Assembly (NCBI RefSeq): GCF_023684385.1
Contig: NZ_JAGSOJ010000003.1
Span: 620,001 to 684,000, forward strand
Direction: 5' to 3'
Length of the DNA: 64,000 nt
From: Oceanirhabdus seepicola
Lineage (GTDB): Bacteria > Bacillota > Clostridia > Clostridiales > Clostridiaceae
Part shown: positions 25,873 through 34,067 of the stretch, piece by piece
How positions within the stretch are numbered: position 1 is the first letter of the stretch
Layout: each line of letters begins with the position of its first letter
Notes under the pieces: model-generated
Database searches by the model: none
Told to the model about the DNA's origin: nothing
The model's input: the letters and a program-made list of their open reading frames with translations, nothing else
Position numbers and translations under genes: made by a program

Positions 25873-27234
25873 ATGCAAAAAAAAGATATACTTGAGTTGA
25901 GAAAACGTTTAAAGAAAGACCATTGTACCTTCACTAAAATGTGTGGCTGCTATGTTAATGGTGAAAAAAATATAATTTTAAATTTCAGAGAAAGCTTTTT
26001 GAATTTAGATGAAGATGAGTATTTTAAGTACTTGGAAATTGCTAAAAAAGTCTTATCTGGAACTATTGGTAATAAAATTTTAGAACTTAACTTTCTAACT
26101 AATGAAAATCATGTAAGTGAAAAACAGCTTTCGCTTATGCAGCTAAAAAAAAGTCAATTAAAGGATGATGCTCTGCTTGAAGATTTTTATACATCCATTA
26201 TAGACAGCTATGATTATGCTGGTAATTTTTTGATACTAGTTTTTCATGATGCTTATGATGTCATTACTAAAACTACAGATAATAATAAAATAGATGAATC
26301 TGAAGAAGTATATGAGTATATTTTATGTGCTATATGTCCAGTTTCACTTTCTGAGCCTGGTCTTAGATACTTTGAAGAAGAAAAGAAAATAAAGGCACGT
26401 ATTAGAGACTGGGTAGTGGAATCTCCAACCATTGGATTTGTGTTCCCTGCTTTTATTAATCGTAGTACAGATGTTAACTCTATTATGTACTACACTAAAA
26501 AGCCAAAGGACCCTCATCCAGAATTAATGGAAGAGACTTTAGGGTGTTTTTCAAGACAAACTGCAACTATCCAAAAAGAAACCTTCCAATCGATTATTAA
26601 AGATTCTGTCAGCACTAATGAAAAAAAAGCTGAGAAAATTTTTATGGAAATACAAGAAAACCTTAATACTATGATAGATGAACACAACGAAATATATGAT
26701 GATACAGATTATGAACCTATAACTTTAACACAAAAGGTTATGCAAAATCTGTTAATAGAAAGTGGAGTTCCAGAAGAAGCTACTGCTAAGATCGAAGAAT
26801 CCTATGTAGAATGCTTTGGTGAAGACCTTCCTGTAGCAGATAATTTAATTGACTCAAAAGCACTTAAGGAAAATGCTCAAAGGAAAAAGGAAGAACAACT
26901 TGAAAAGCAAGTGGAAATTCTAGAACAGAAACTTGAACAAATAAAGCAAGAGGAAGCTGTGGATAAAGAAGCTGAAATTTCTAAAAAGGATGATGAGGAT
27001 AATGAGGCTTTAGATGACGCTTCAAACGACAATTTAGAAGATAAGTTAGAAGAAACTCTATCTACTAATTCAGAGGATAATAGTCATACTACTAACTATG
27101 ATGTTATACTTCAAGTAAAGCCAGAAAAAATATCTAAGATTACATCTCAAATAATTGAGGGTCAAAAATGCATAGTTATTCCTATTGAAGAGGATGAACA
27201 GGCTTCAGTTAATGGCTTGGATGATTTGATTTAA
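25873..27234 (+). CDS. DUF4317-family protein
   Basis: About 453 residues, with the ATG at 25873 placed after TTGAGGTG. The N-terminus MQKKDILELRKRLKKDHCTF and the block GCYVNGEKNIILNFRESF match DUF4317, a family of unknown function common in clostridia. Residues 1-330 are the family domain. From about 335 to 410 a Lys/Glu-rich, probably coiled-coil and disordered region follows (QRKKEEQLEKQVEILEQK, many Asp/Glu). A short conserved C-terminal domain then ends the protein. It is cytosolic with no signal peptide. Its stop codon directly abuts a palindromic MITE. Confidence 0.75.
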   Translation: MQKKDILELRKRLKKDHCTFTKMCGCYVNGEKNIILNFRESFLNLDEDEYFKYLEIAKKVLSGTIGNKILELNFLTNENHVSEKQLSLMQLKKSQLKDDALLEDFYTSIIDSYDYAGNFLILVFHDAYDVITKTTDNNKIDESEEVYEYILCAICPVSLSEPGLRYFEEEKKIKARIRDWVVESPTIGFVFPAFINRSTDVNSIMYYTKKPKDPHPELMEETLGCFSRQTATIQKETFQSIIKDSVSTNEKKAEKIFMEIQENLNTMIDEHNEIYDDTDYEPITLTQKVMQNLLIESGVPEEATAKIEESYVECFGEDLPVADNLIDSKALKENAQRKKEEQLEKQVEILEQKLEQIKQEEAVDKEAEISKKDDEDNEALDDASNDNLEDKLEETLSTNSEDNSHTTNYDVILQVKPEKISKITSQIIEGQKCIVIPIEEDEQASVNGLDDLI

Positions 27235-27392
27235 GGTATATGAAAAAAATAAAGAAGTCAGATTGCGAAGTAATTTTGATTATTTTCTAGGCACTTAATC
27301 GTGCGCATACTCACTGTATGTAAACGATTGAATAACGACGAAAAGAATCAAAAGGACGAGTAAGATGACTAGTTTATTTTTTGAATATGCCT
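27234..27392. mobile_element. 159-bp palindromic MITE, full-length copy
   Basis: The ends AGGTATATGAAAAAAATAA and TTATTTTTTGAATATGCCT are inverted repeats. Inward, AGTCA/TGACT, TTTTGATTATTTTC/GAAAAGAATCAAAA, TAATCGT/ACGATTG and CATAC/GTATG nest, so the whole unit can fold on itself. A shorter relative is at 45619-45677 and fragments are at 45859-45890 and about 36604-36635. There is no ORF. It lies directly after the DUF4317 stop. Confidence 0.65.
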
Positions 27393-27403
27393 AAGTTATA
27401 CAT

Positions 27404-27432
27404 TTGACAAAAACAAGATTTAATGATAATAT
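27404..27432 (+). promoter_or_regulatory. Promoter of the T-box / alaS-like transcript
   Basis: TTGACA, 17 bases, TAATAT. It stands 20 bases upstream of the first T-box bases, as expected for a leader transcript. Confidence 0.65.
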
Positions 27433-27451
27433 TACAGAAATTAATAATAAA

Positions 27452-27717
27452 GCGAAGAAGAGAAGTAGTAAATATACTTGTATTGTTCAGAGAGAAGATG
27501 GTTGGTGCGAATCTTCACAATAGGTATATTGAAGCAGTCTCGGAGCTTTGAACCGAAATGATTAGTAGGCTTCAACGGAGTTCCACCGTTATCATAGGAT
27601 AGAGTATCGGTAATATGAATTGCCAGTACTTGATGAGAGCAGAGTTTATCTCTGAATTTAGGTGGTACCACGGATAAAGAATTCGCCCTAAGCAATTAAT
27701 GCTTAGGGCTTTTTTAA
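27452..27717 (+). promoter_or_regulatory. T-box riboswitch leader
   Basis: Features in order are GCGAAGAAGAGAAGTAGTA at the 5' side of stem I, AGAGAG and GGTGCGAA (distal stem I), a stem III (AACGG/CCGTT), and the T-box AGGTGGTACCACGG at 27660-27673. A terminator GCCCTAAGC/GCTTAGGGC with TTTTTT follows at 27685-27716. Uncharged tRNA should stabilise the antiterminator and switch on the AlaRS-like gene. I could not assign the specifier codon safely: ATT or GCA near 27522-27532 are both possible by eye. Confidence 0.88.
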
Positions 27718-27745
27718 TACAAATTTTTAGAAAGGAAGAAGAATT

Positions 27746-29536
27746 ATGACTATGACAGCAAATGAATTAAGAAAACTCTATGTATCATATTATAAAGAAA
27801 GGAGACATGAAGTAGCTGCTGCCGCATCTTTAGTTCCAGAAAATGATGCTAGTGTATTATATACTACTGCTGGCATGCAACCTCTTATTCCTTATCTACT
27901 TGGACAAGAACATCCATTGGGAAAACGTCTTGTCAATGTACAAAGGTGTGTAAGAACGGGAGATATAGAGGAAGTAGGTGATGATTATCACTTAACTGTC
28001 TTTGAAATGCTAGGAAACTGGTCTTTAGGTGATTATTTTAAAAAAGAGGCAATTACCATGAGTTTTGGCTTTCTTACAGAGCAACTTAATATACCTGTTT
28101 CTAAACTTGCAGTAACTGTTCACAAAGGAAATGATAAAGTGCCATATGATGCTGAAGCTACTGAGACATGGTTAGAGCTAGGATTAAGTAAAGAACAGAT
28201 TTTTTATTATGGAGAGGATGAAAATTGGTGGGGACCGGCTGGAGAAACAGGTCCATGTGGTCCTGATTCAGAAATGTTCTATGTAAATGATTTACCTGAT
28301 TGTTGTGAGGAGTGTGGACCAGCCTGTAGTTGTGGAAAGTATGTTGAATTAGGAAATAATGTTTTTATGACATATAACAAAGATAAAGATGGAAATCTTA
28401 CTGAACTAAAGCAAAAGAACGTTGATGTGGGATTAGGATTTGAAAGATTACTAATTCTAGCTAACAATCTGCAAAATGTATATGAAACAGATTTATTTGT
28501 TCCATTAATCAATAAATTGGAAGAAATAAGTGGGGTATCATATGATAAAAGCAATGAAAAGACTTATAGAGTCATATGTGAACATACTAGGGCTGCTGTA
28601 TTTATTCTTGCTGATCCAAAGAAGATTGTCCCATCAAATTCAGAACAAGGTTATATACTTAGACGACTTATTCGACGTACTATTCGTATGATTCATAAGT
28701 TAGGTGTTAAAAAGAGTATATTACCTGAATTAGCTGAAGAAGTTATTAAAATGTATGGAGAAGCATATCCAGAGGTTAAGTCATGCAGCGAAACTATCAT
28801 TGAAGAGTTAAGAAAGGAATATGATAAATTCAATAAAACTCTTCAAAGTGGATTGAAAATGGCAAACAAATATTTTGGGAAATTAAAAGCTGGTGAATGT
28901 TTGAACAGTGAACAAGCTTTTAAATTATATGATACCTATGGTTTCCCTATTGAATTCACATTAGAACTTGCAGAGGAAAAAGAAATTCTTGTTGACGTAG
29001 ATGGATTTAAAGCAAAGTTTGAAGAGCACCAGAAAAAATCCAGAACTGGGTCCGTTGGAAAATTCAAAGGTGGATTAACAGAGCATAACAATAATAGTAT
29101 TAAGCTGCATACTGCTACTCATTTACTTAATGGCGCATTGCGACAGGTATTAGGCGATCAGGTTTTTCAAAGAGGTAGTCATATTAATTCAGAGCGATTA
29201 AGATTTGATTTCTCCTTTGATAGAAAATTGACTGAAGAAGAGATAACACAGGTTGAAAGTATTGTTAACAGGGCAATACATCATAAGATTGATGTAAAAT
29301 GTGTAGAAATGAACTTAGATTATGCTAAAAATAGTGGCGCTATAGGAGTATTTGATTCGAAATATGGTAATATTGTAAAGGTCTATGAAATACCTGGATA
29401 TTCACTTGAAATCTGTGGTGGACCACATGTTTCTAATACATCTGAACTTGGGTATTTCAAAATAATTAAAGAGCAAAGTTCTTCTTCAGGTGTTAGGAGA
29501 ATAAAAGCTATTGTTGATTTTGATAATGTAAATTAA
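27746..29536 (+). CDS. Alanyl-tRNA synthetase-like protein, short form without C-Ala domain
   Basis: A 596-residue protein with AAAGGAAGAAG upstream. The class II AlaRS catalytic core spans residues 1-240 (TTAGMQPLIPYLLGQ, VGDDYHLTVFEMLGNWS, NVDVGLGFERLL). A tRNA-recognition helical region follows to about 440. The editing domain has the metal-binding HTATHLLNGALRQ and CGGPH motifs. Normal AlaRS is about 870-880 residues; here the C-terminal DHHA1/C-Ala part is absent. Catalytic and editing residues look intact, so this is a second, compact AlaRS rather than an AlaX. It is controlled by a T-box, which ordinary clostridial alaS may share. A terminator follows. Confidence 0.85.
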   Translation: MTMTANELRKLYVSYYKERRHEVAAAASLVPENDASVLYTTAGMQPLIPYLLGQEHPLGKRLVNVQRCVRTGDIEEVGDDYHLTVFEMLGNWSLGDYFKKEAITMSFGFLTEQLNIPVSKLAVTVHKGNDKVPYDAEATETWLELGLSKEQIFYYGEDENWWGPAGETGPCGPDSEMFYVNDLPDCCEECGPACSCGKYVELGNNVFMTYNKDKDGNLTELKQKNVDVGLGFERLLILANNLQNVYETDLFVPLINKLEEISGVSYDKSNEKTYRVICEHTRAAVFILADPKKIVPSNSEQGYILRRLIRRTIRMIHKLGVKKSILPELAEEVIKMYGEAYPEVKSCSETIIEELRKEYDKFNKTLQSGLKMANKYFGKLKAGECLNSEQAFKLYDTYGFPIEFTLELAEEKEILVDVDGFKAKFEEHQKKSRTGSVGKFKGGLTEHNNNSIKLHTATHLLNGALRQVLGDQVFQRGSHINSERLRFDFSFDRKLTEEEITQVESIVNRAIHHKIDVKCVEMNLDYAKNSGAIGVFDSKYGNIVKVYEIPGYSLEICGGPHVSNTSELGYFKIIKEQSSSSGVRRIKAIVDFDNVN

Positions 29537-29559
29537 AATAATAAGAAGTATCAATGATA

Positions 29560-29607
29560 AGCTATCAAAGTGGTGATAATCAAAGCACTTTGATAGCTAT
29601 TTTGTTT
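29560..29607. terminator. Repeated terminator, copy 2
   Basis: A 13-bp stem AGCTATCAAAGTG / CACTTTGATAGCT followed by ATTTTGTTT, downstream of the AlaRS-like gene. It is the same as the hairpin at 25099 including the preceding ATCAATGA. The rest of the gap to 29843 shows only degenerate AT-rich sequence. Confidence 0.75.
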
Positions 29608-29843
29608 ACAATAAAAGTATTTGATTATAATTATAAAAGAAAATAAATCATAGTTATTTCAAAGATGATAATAAAGAAAGTTATATAAGAAGTTTGTTGA
29701 AAGTATGATAAAAGTAGATAATGAAGAAATTAAATAAAATATAGAAAATATAAAGGAAATGTCCATTTAACAAAGAAATTTATATAAAAGTTAAAATAGT
29801 ATAAAACAACAAAATTATTAGATTATAAGAGGAGTGTGTAAAT

Positions 29844-30329
29844 ATGAAGTCAGCTTTTTTAATTATTGACATGCAAAAGGGGTGTCGTGAATTTTGTAAG
29901 TGCCAAAGAGAATTTGATGGTGCAGTGGAATACATAAATGAGGCAGCTAAGTTATTTAGAAAAAATGGATTACCAGTTGTTAGAGTATTAGATCTTGGAG
30001 TAGATGAAGGGCCAGGTTCTAAAGAATTTGAGTTTGTTGATTCTATTATTACTGATGAAAATGATATTATAATTCATAAGGAGTATAATAATGCATTTTT
30101 TAAGACCGAACTTAATAACAAATTACAAGAACTTGGAGTTGAATTCGTGGTTATAAGTGGATTTGCTGCTGAGTATTGCGTTCTGTTTTCTTATAATGGG
30201 GCAAAAGAAATGGGATATGGAGTATCACTACTTCAAAATGGCATTGCAGGTGTTGAGTACGAAGAAGTTAAAAAAATGCAGCTTATACGCCCAGTAGTTA
30301 GTAGTGTAGTTTTGGAATGTTTTTTATAG
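29844..30329 (+). CDS. Isochorismatase-like cysteine hydrolase
   Basis: A 161-residue protein with AGAGGAG upstream. The cysteine hydrolase fold has the catalytic Asp in LIIDMQKG (about residue 9), Lys in IIHKEYNNAF (about 78) and the nucleophile Cys in GFAAEYCVLFSYNGAKEMGY (about residue 113). This matches nicotinamidase/isochorismatase relatives that hydrolyse amides or vinyl ethers. A C-R-E-F-C-K-C cluster follows the first motif and might bind metal. It is a single gene and the substrate is not predictable. Confidence 0.82.
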   Translation: MKSAFLIIDMQKGCREFCKCQREFDGAVEYINEAAKLFRKNGLPVVRVLDLGVDEGPGSKEFEFVDSIITDENDIIIHKEYNNAFFKTELNNKLQELGVEFVVISGFAAEYCVLFSYNGAKEMGYGVSLLQNGIAGVEYEEVKKMQLIRPVVSSVVLECFL

Positions 30330-30361
30330 TAGAATGGCATATATTATTAAAAAGTATTTAC

Positions 30362-30400
30362 TAAGGGGCATAAAAGATACCTCTTTTTCTTTTTTTAGAA
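30362..30400 (+). terminator. Probable terminator after the cysteine hydrolase
   Basis: A short GC stem (AGGGG / CCTCT, imperfect) followed by a long T-rich tract (TTTTTCTTTTTTT). Confidence 0.4.
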
Positions 30401-30448
30401 TAGGTGTTAATAGATACTTTAATATTATTAATATTGGAGATGAAGATA

Positions 30449-31336
30449 ATGAAAAATAATGCATCAAGTATAGAATATGCAATTTATGGAGATAAAGGTC
30501 CATTGATAGTGATAGAGAACGGTCTTGGGAACTCCATTTATCTTTGGTATAAGGTTGTCGAGGCTTTAAAGAATGAAGTGCGTATTCTTCTATATCATAG
30601 AAAGGGATATGGGAATAGTGAAGATTATAAAAGTGAAAGAACAGTGGCAAACATTTCGAGTGAGTTGGATGAGCTATTAGATCATATAGGGATTGATGAA
30701 AAATTCGTACTACTAGGTTTTTCTTTTGGAGGAATGGTAGCACAGTATTATGCCTTGAATAATCCAGAAAGACTTAAAGGTCTTATTTTATTGGATTCTA
30801 CTTCCAAAGATTATGAAAAGTTGATAGATGATAGAACACCGAAATTTAATAGTCTGTTTTCGGTAAAAGCTTTGACAGATAGTTGGATGTCTACTTATAG
30901 ATTGAATTCTGAAGAATTTTCAAAGAGCATAGGAGAATCAGAAAATAAAGACGAGCTCTTACCTGATGACTTGCACGAGAAGATGATGAGTTTTATGAAA
31001 AATCAAAGACTGTACAAAACCGTTTCAGATGAAATGCTGTGTTACAAAAAATCAAGCAAGGAAATAGAATCAAAATATAAACAACTTAATATTGAGTTAA
31101 TAGTGCTTTCAAGAGAACCAGAAAAATCGATTGAGAATTTTGTAAACTATGATCTACCAGAAAAAGAAGCAATAGTTTTTGAGGAAATATCATCTGAACT
31201 TCAAAGATGCCTTTTATCTTTTTCATGTAAATCTAAACAAATAATTGCTAAAGGAAGTGATCATTGCATCATGGATGAAAAACCCACTTATGTTATAGAT
31301 GTTATTAGAGAAATGGTAGGAAAATCGACATGTTAA
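30449..31336 (+). CDS. Alpha/beta-fold hydrolase
   Basis: About 295 residues from the ATG at 30449, eight bases after GGAGA; the frame opens at 30404 but lacks a site. The nucleophile elbow GFSFGGMVAQYYALNNP places the Ser at about residue 92, the oxyanion part is near ENGLGNSIYLWYKV, and the catalytic His is in GSDHCIMDEKP near the C-terminus. There is no signal peptide, so it is cytosolic. The family covers esterases, peptidases and lactonases; I cannot name the substrate. Confidence 0.82.
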   Translation: MKNNASSIEYAIYGDKGPLIVIENGLGNSIYLWYKVVEALKNEVRILLYHRKGYGNSEDYKSERTVANISSELDELLDHIGIDEKFVLLGFSFGGMVAQYYALNNPERLKGLILLDSTSKDYEKLIDDRTPKFNSLFSVKALTDSWMSTYRLNSEEFSKSIGESENKDELLPDDLHEKMMSFMKNQRLYKTVSDEMLCYKKSSKEIESKYKQLNIELIVLSREPEKSIENFVNYDLPEKEAIVFEEISSELQRCLLSFSCKSKQIIAKGSDHCIMDEKPTYVIDVIREMVGKSTC

Positions 31337-31462
31337 AGCAATGCAAAGTTATTTATGCTTTAGAATAAATTTAACAATCATTCAACGATGTACACTATGC
31401 ATTTGACAAAATGTGTTTATTATGCAAGCAGATACAAGTGATGATGTGAAGGGAAAACATTT

Positions 31463-31620
31463 ATGAAAATATATATAGTTGGTTCAGTGGCAAGTGGAAA
31501 AACAACTTTTGCATAGTAAATAGAACTTTTAGTAAAAGAACAGTTAGCAAGTAAAAACTATCTACTACATTTCCAGTTATAGAAGGTCATATTAAAGTAA
31601 AGGCAGAGGAAGAAGAAAAT
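31463..31620 (+). pseudogene. P-loop kinase N-terminal remnant
   Basis: MKIYIVGSVASGKTTFA is a clear Walker A start of a small nucleotide/shikimate-type kinase, preceded by GAAGGGAA, but a TAG follows at once and the rest of the frame is littered with stops. The gap 31337-31870 otherwise holds repeat copy C. Confidence 0.6.
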
Positions 31621-31660
31621 TGAGGCTAATTGATTTACAATATTTATGTCAAAAATTTAT

Positions 31661-31795
31661 ATAATAATCATTAGATATATTATGCCATCGTAGTATTAGA
31701 AATTACGATGGTTATATTTTTTTACAAAGAAGTTAATAAAACTAGGTAGGGATTTACATTTGTTGGTCTTGGACTTGACCCCTTAGCATAAGATT
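31661..31795. repeat. Dispersed repeat, copy C
   Basis: Matches 22893-23025 from the hairpin (ATCGTA/TACGAT, T-run) to CCCTTAGCA, with scattered substitutions. Confidence 0.7.
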
Positions 31796-31870
31796 CTTAT
31801 TTAGTTTGTTAATTTATGTATTTATATGTTAAAATACACTCAATACTATATATGATAATGGAGGGGTAAT

Positions 31871-32569
31871 ATGGCAGGAATTATAACACATTTGGAAATT
31901 GCCAATAGAATAATAAATACATTACCTGATGGAATAATTACAAATAAAGGATTGTTTTATGCAGGTTCAATAGCTCCAGATTTAATTCGTATGAGAGAAG
32001 GCGTTGTGAGAGCAGATAAAAAACACTCACACATGAGAGATAACATTGCAGATGTAGATTTTAGTAAGAGAGAGAACCTTACAATGTTTTATAATAGGGT
32101 CACTAGTTTTATAAATGATAATATATCTAAAGAGAACAATATAATTGATTTATATAGAGGATATGTGGTACATATTCTTTCAGATGAAATGTTTCTGCTT
32201 AATGTTAGACCTAACTTTGTAATGGAAATGGATAAATTAGGCATAGTGCCAACTGATATATTATTTCGTGACAAGATTTTCTATGACTTAGATTGTCATG
32301 ATTTTATGCTTGTAAAAGATAATAGTGAAATGAAAGATATATGTAATTTAATCAAAAATGAGGAACCACATTGTGTTCATGGGTACATTACTGAGAAGGA
32401 ATTAAACCTAGGAATAAATTGGGTAGTAGAAAAATATTTTAGTCAGGAACATGAAGTTTCTGAACCTATCTATATTTCAAATAATAAAATATTAACTTAT
32501 ATTGAGGAAACAGCTGATAATATTATAAGTAGATTGTCTGATGGTGTAATGTTTCCAAGGATATTTTAA
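31871..32569 (+). CDS. Zinc-dependent phospholipase-C-like protein, paralogue 1
   Basis: A 232-residue protein with TGGAGGGG upstream. It has the pattern of PF00882-type zinc-dependent phospholipase C-like proteins: an N-terminal ITHLEIANRI, AGSIAPDLI, KKHSHMRD and YRGYVVHILSDEMF. These provide the His/Asp metal ligands. There is no signal peptide, unlike the secreted clostridial alpha-toxin, so a cytosolic hydrolase role is more likely and nothing points to toxicity. A paralogue about 85-90% identical is at 42321-43019. Differences cluster near residues 45-55 (DLIRMREGVVRA against DAIHCREGYVRE). Confidence 0.72.
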   Translation: MAGIITHLEIANRIINTLPDGIITNKGLFYAGSIAPDLIRMREGVVRADKKHSHMRDNIADVDFSKRENLTMFYNRVTSFINDNISKENNIIDLYRGYVVHILSDEMFLLNVRPNFVMEMDKLGIVPTDILFRDKIFYDLDCHDFMLVKDNSEMKDICNLIKNEEPHCVHGYITEKELNLGINWVVEKYFSQEHEVSEPIYISNNKILTYIEETADNIISRLSDGVMFPRIF

Positions 32570-32776
32570 CCGTGGTAAAAAACATACATTTGCTACAACT
32601 CTCAAATTAATTAGTTTTCACATGTTGCGAAATAATATTAATATCTAAACTTTTGGATTTTATAAAATCTGAAAGTTTATTTTTATAATATCTAAAGAAA
32701 AAGACTGACATAGTGCTGTCAGTGATTTGTAGGTATAATGAAAATCAGAAAAGGAAATAGGGGGGGTATTAATCAT

Positions 32777-33706
32777 ATGATATATACTGTAAGAGGTGCT
32801 ATAAAAAAAGAAGAATTAGGGATAACATTATCCCATGAGCATCTTTATTGGGGTGGCTTTGATGTTGAGTCCATGTATTTTGAAAAAAAGTACGAGGAAG
32901 AAAAAACGGTACAGGTATACCATGTCCTTTTGCCACTATTCAAGAAGTTGTATCAAACGGGCTGCAGAACCGTTGTTGAAACGTCGCCGCCGGAGGGCAG
33001 TCAGAATCTGAAATTGATGCAGATGCTTTCAAGGGCTTCAGGTATAAACATATTGCCCAATACTGGAATGGCTTTTTCTACCCATATCTATGATATTCAT
33101 AAGCACGCGGATGAAATGGAGCTGGCAAAGCGTTGGATTGAGGACTTTGAAAAGGGGCTGGATACGATAAATGGTGTCACTATTCGCCCTTCTCAAATAA
33201 AAATTTTTACAAACCGAGGTAAGCTATCGGAAGCGTATAAAAAGATAATAAAAGCAACTGTCATTGCTAGCCGGGAAACGGGGATGCCTATACATTGCCA
33301 TATATTAGAAACCGGGACTGCCGAAGAAGTTATAGATTTATTGGAAAGGGTGGATTGTAATTTCAACAAGTTTTTATGGGCTCATGCAAGCGCTGATGCG
33401 AATAAAGAGACAATGGCAAGGGCTTTATCCAAAGGGATGTGGCTGGGTTTTGACGATGTAAAAAAAGACAGTCTTCAAAAATATTGTACTTTAGTGAAGG
33501 AGGCCTTTGAAAAAGGATATCAAGACCGTATACTTTTATCCCAGGACTATGATTTTTATGAAGAAATGGTAAACTCACCGGAAAATCAGCCTTGTACCGA
33601 TTTGTTCACTGATTTTATTCCTTATTGTGAAGAAATGGGACTGGCACCAAAGGTACTTGAAGATATATTGGTTAAAAATCCGGCTGATTTTTTTGATATG
33701 GAATAA
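32777..33706 (+). CDS. Phosphotriesterase-family amidohydrolase
   Basis: About 309 residues from the ATG at 32777 (GGGGGG run upstream). The earlier ATG at 32738 adds residues unlike the family. Metal-binding motifs of the phosphotriesterase/TIM-barrel group are visible: HEHLYWG (H-x-H, residues ~20), IHCHILETGT, WAHASAD and LLSQDYDF with the final Asp. A lysine bridging metal may be in PSQIKIFTN. Members hydrolyse lactones or phosphoesters. The DNA from about 32900 to 33700 is visibly richer in G+C than its neighbours, which hints at acquisition from another genome. It has no obvious partner gene. Confidence 0.78.
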   Translation: MIYTVRGAIKKEELGITLSHEHLYWGGFDVESMYFEKKYEEEKTVQVYHVLLPLFKKLYQTGCRTVVETSPPEGSQNLKLMQMLSRASGINILPNTGMAFSTHIYDIHKHADEMELAKRWIEDFEKGLDTINGVTIRPSQIKIFTNRGKLSEAYKKIIKATVIASRETGMPIHCHILETGTAEEVIDLLERVDCNFNKFLWAHASADANKETMARALSKGMWLGFDDVKKDSLQKYCTLVKEAFEKGYQDRILLSQDYDFYEEMVNSPENQPCTDLFTDFIPYCEEMGLAPKVLEDILVKNPADFFDME

Positions 33707-33753
33707 TAGTGACAGGCTATGAATATGCCTAATATCGAGAAGAGGTAAAAGTA

Positions 33754-33936
33754 ATGGTTAAGAGTTTTTATGATCCGAAAATAAAGGAACGAGGCATACA
33801 AAAAGGAAAAGAAGAGGTTTATTATAGCGATATAGGTACAGTAGAAAATATTGAAAAAGCTTCAATAATAGAGTTAAGAGATAGTAAGGTGGAAAATATG
33901 GATTTCAATTTTTTTTCAATAAATTTAATTTTGTAA
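33754..33936 (+). pseudogene. Short remnant, possibly tail of a PD-(D/E)XK (Rpn/transposase) protein
   Basis: 60 codons after GAAGAGG. The start, SFYDPKIKERGIQKGKEE, resembles the C-terminal tail of Rpn-type nucleases, which ends in repeated (I/E)-G-x-x-x-G units. The rest does not resemble anything known to me, so this is more likely a leftover than a gene. Confidence 0.35.
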
Positions 33937-34067
33937 ATAATGGTACTATATACTATAATTAAGAGGTGTAAACAATATAAAAATATATAAATTAATATAG
34001 TAAAGGGACGTGAAAGTATACAAAGTTATTTTTTGACCGTTCCTAAGTAAACAAGGGGGGTTATAAA

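Noticed and set aside
31871..32569. Alpha-toxin-like secreted phospholipase
   Set aside because: No signal peptide and no C-terminal lipid-binding domain; only the metal-binding core pattern is shared.
33754..33936. Intact small gene
   Set aside because: Only the first 18 residues resemble a known protein tail; treated as a remnant.
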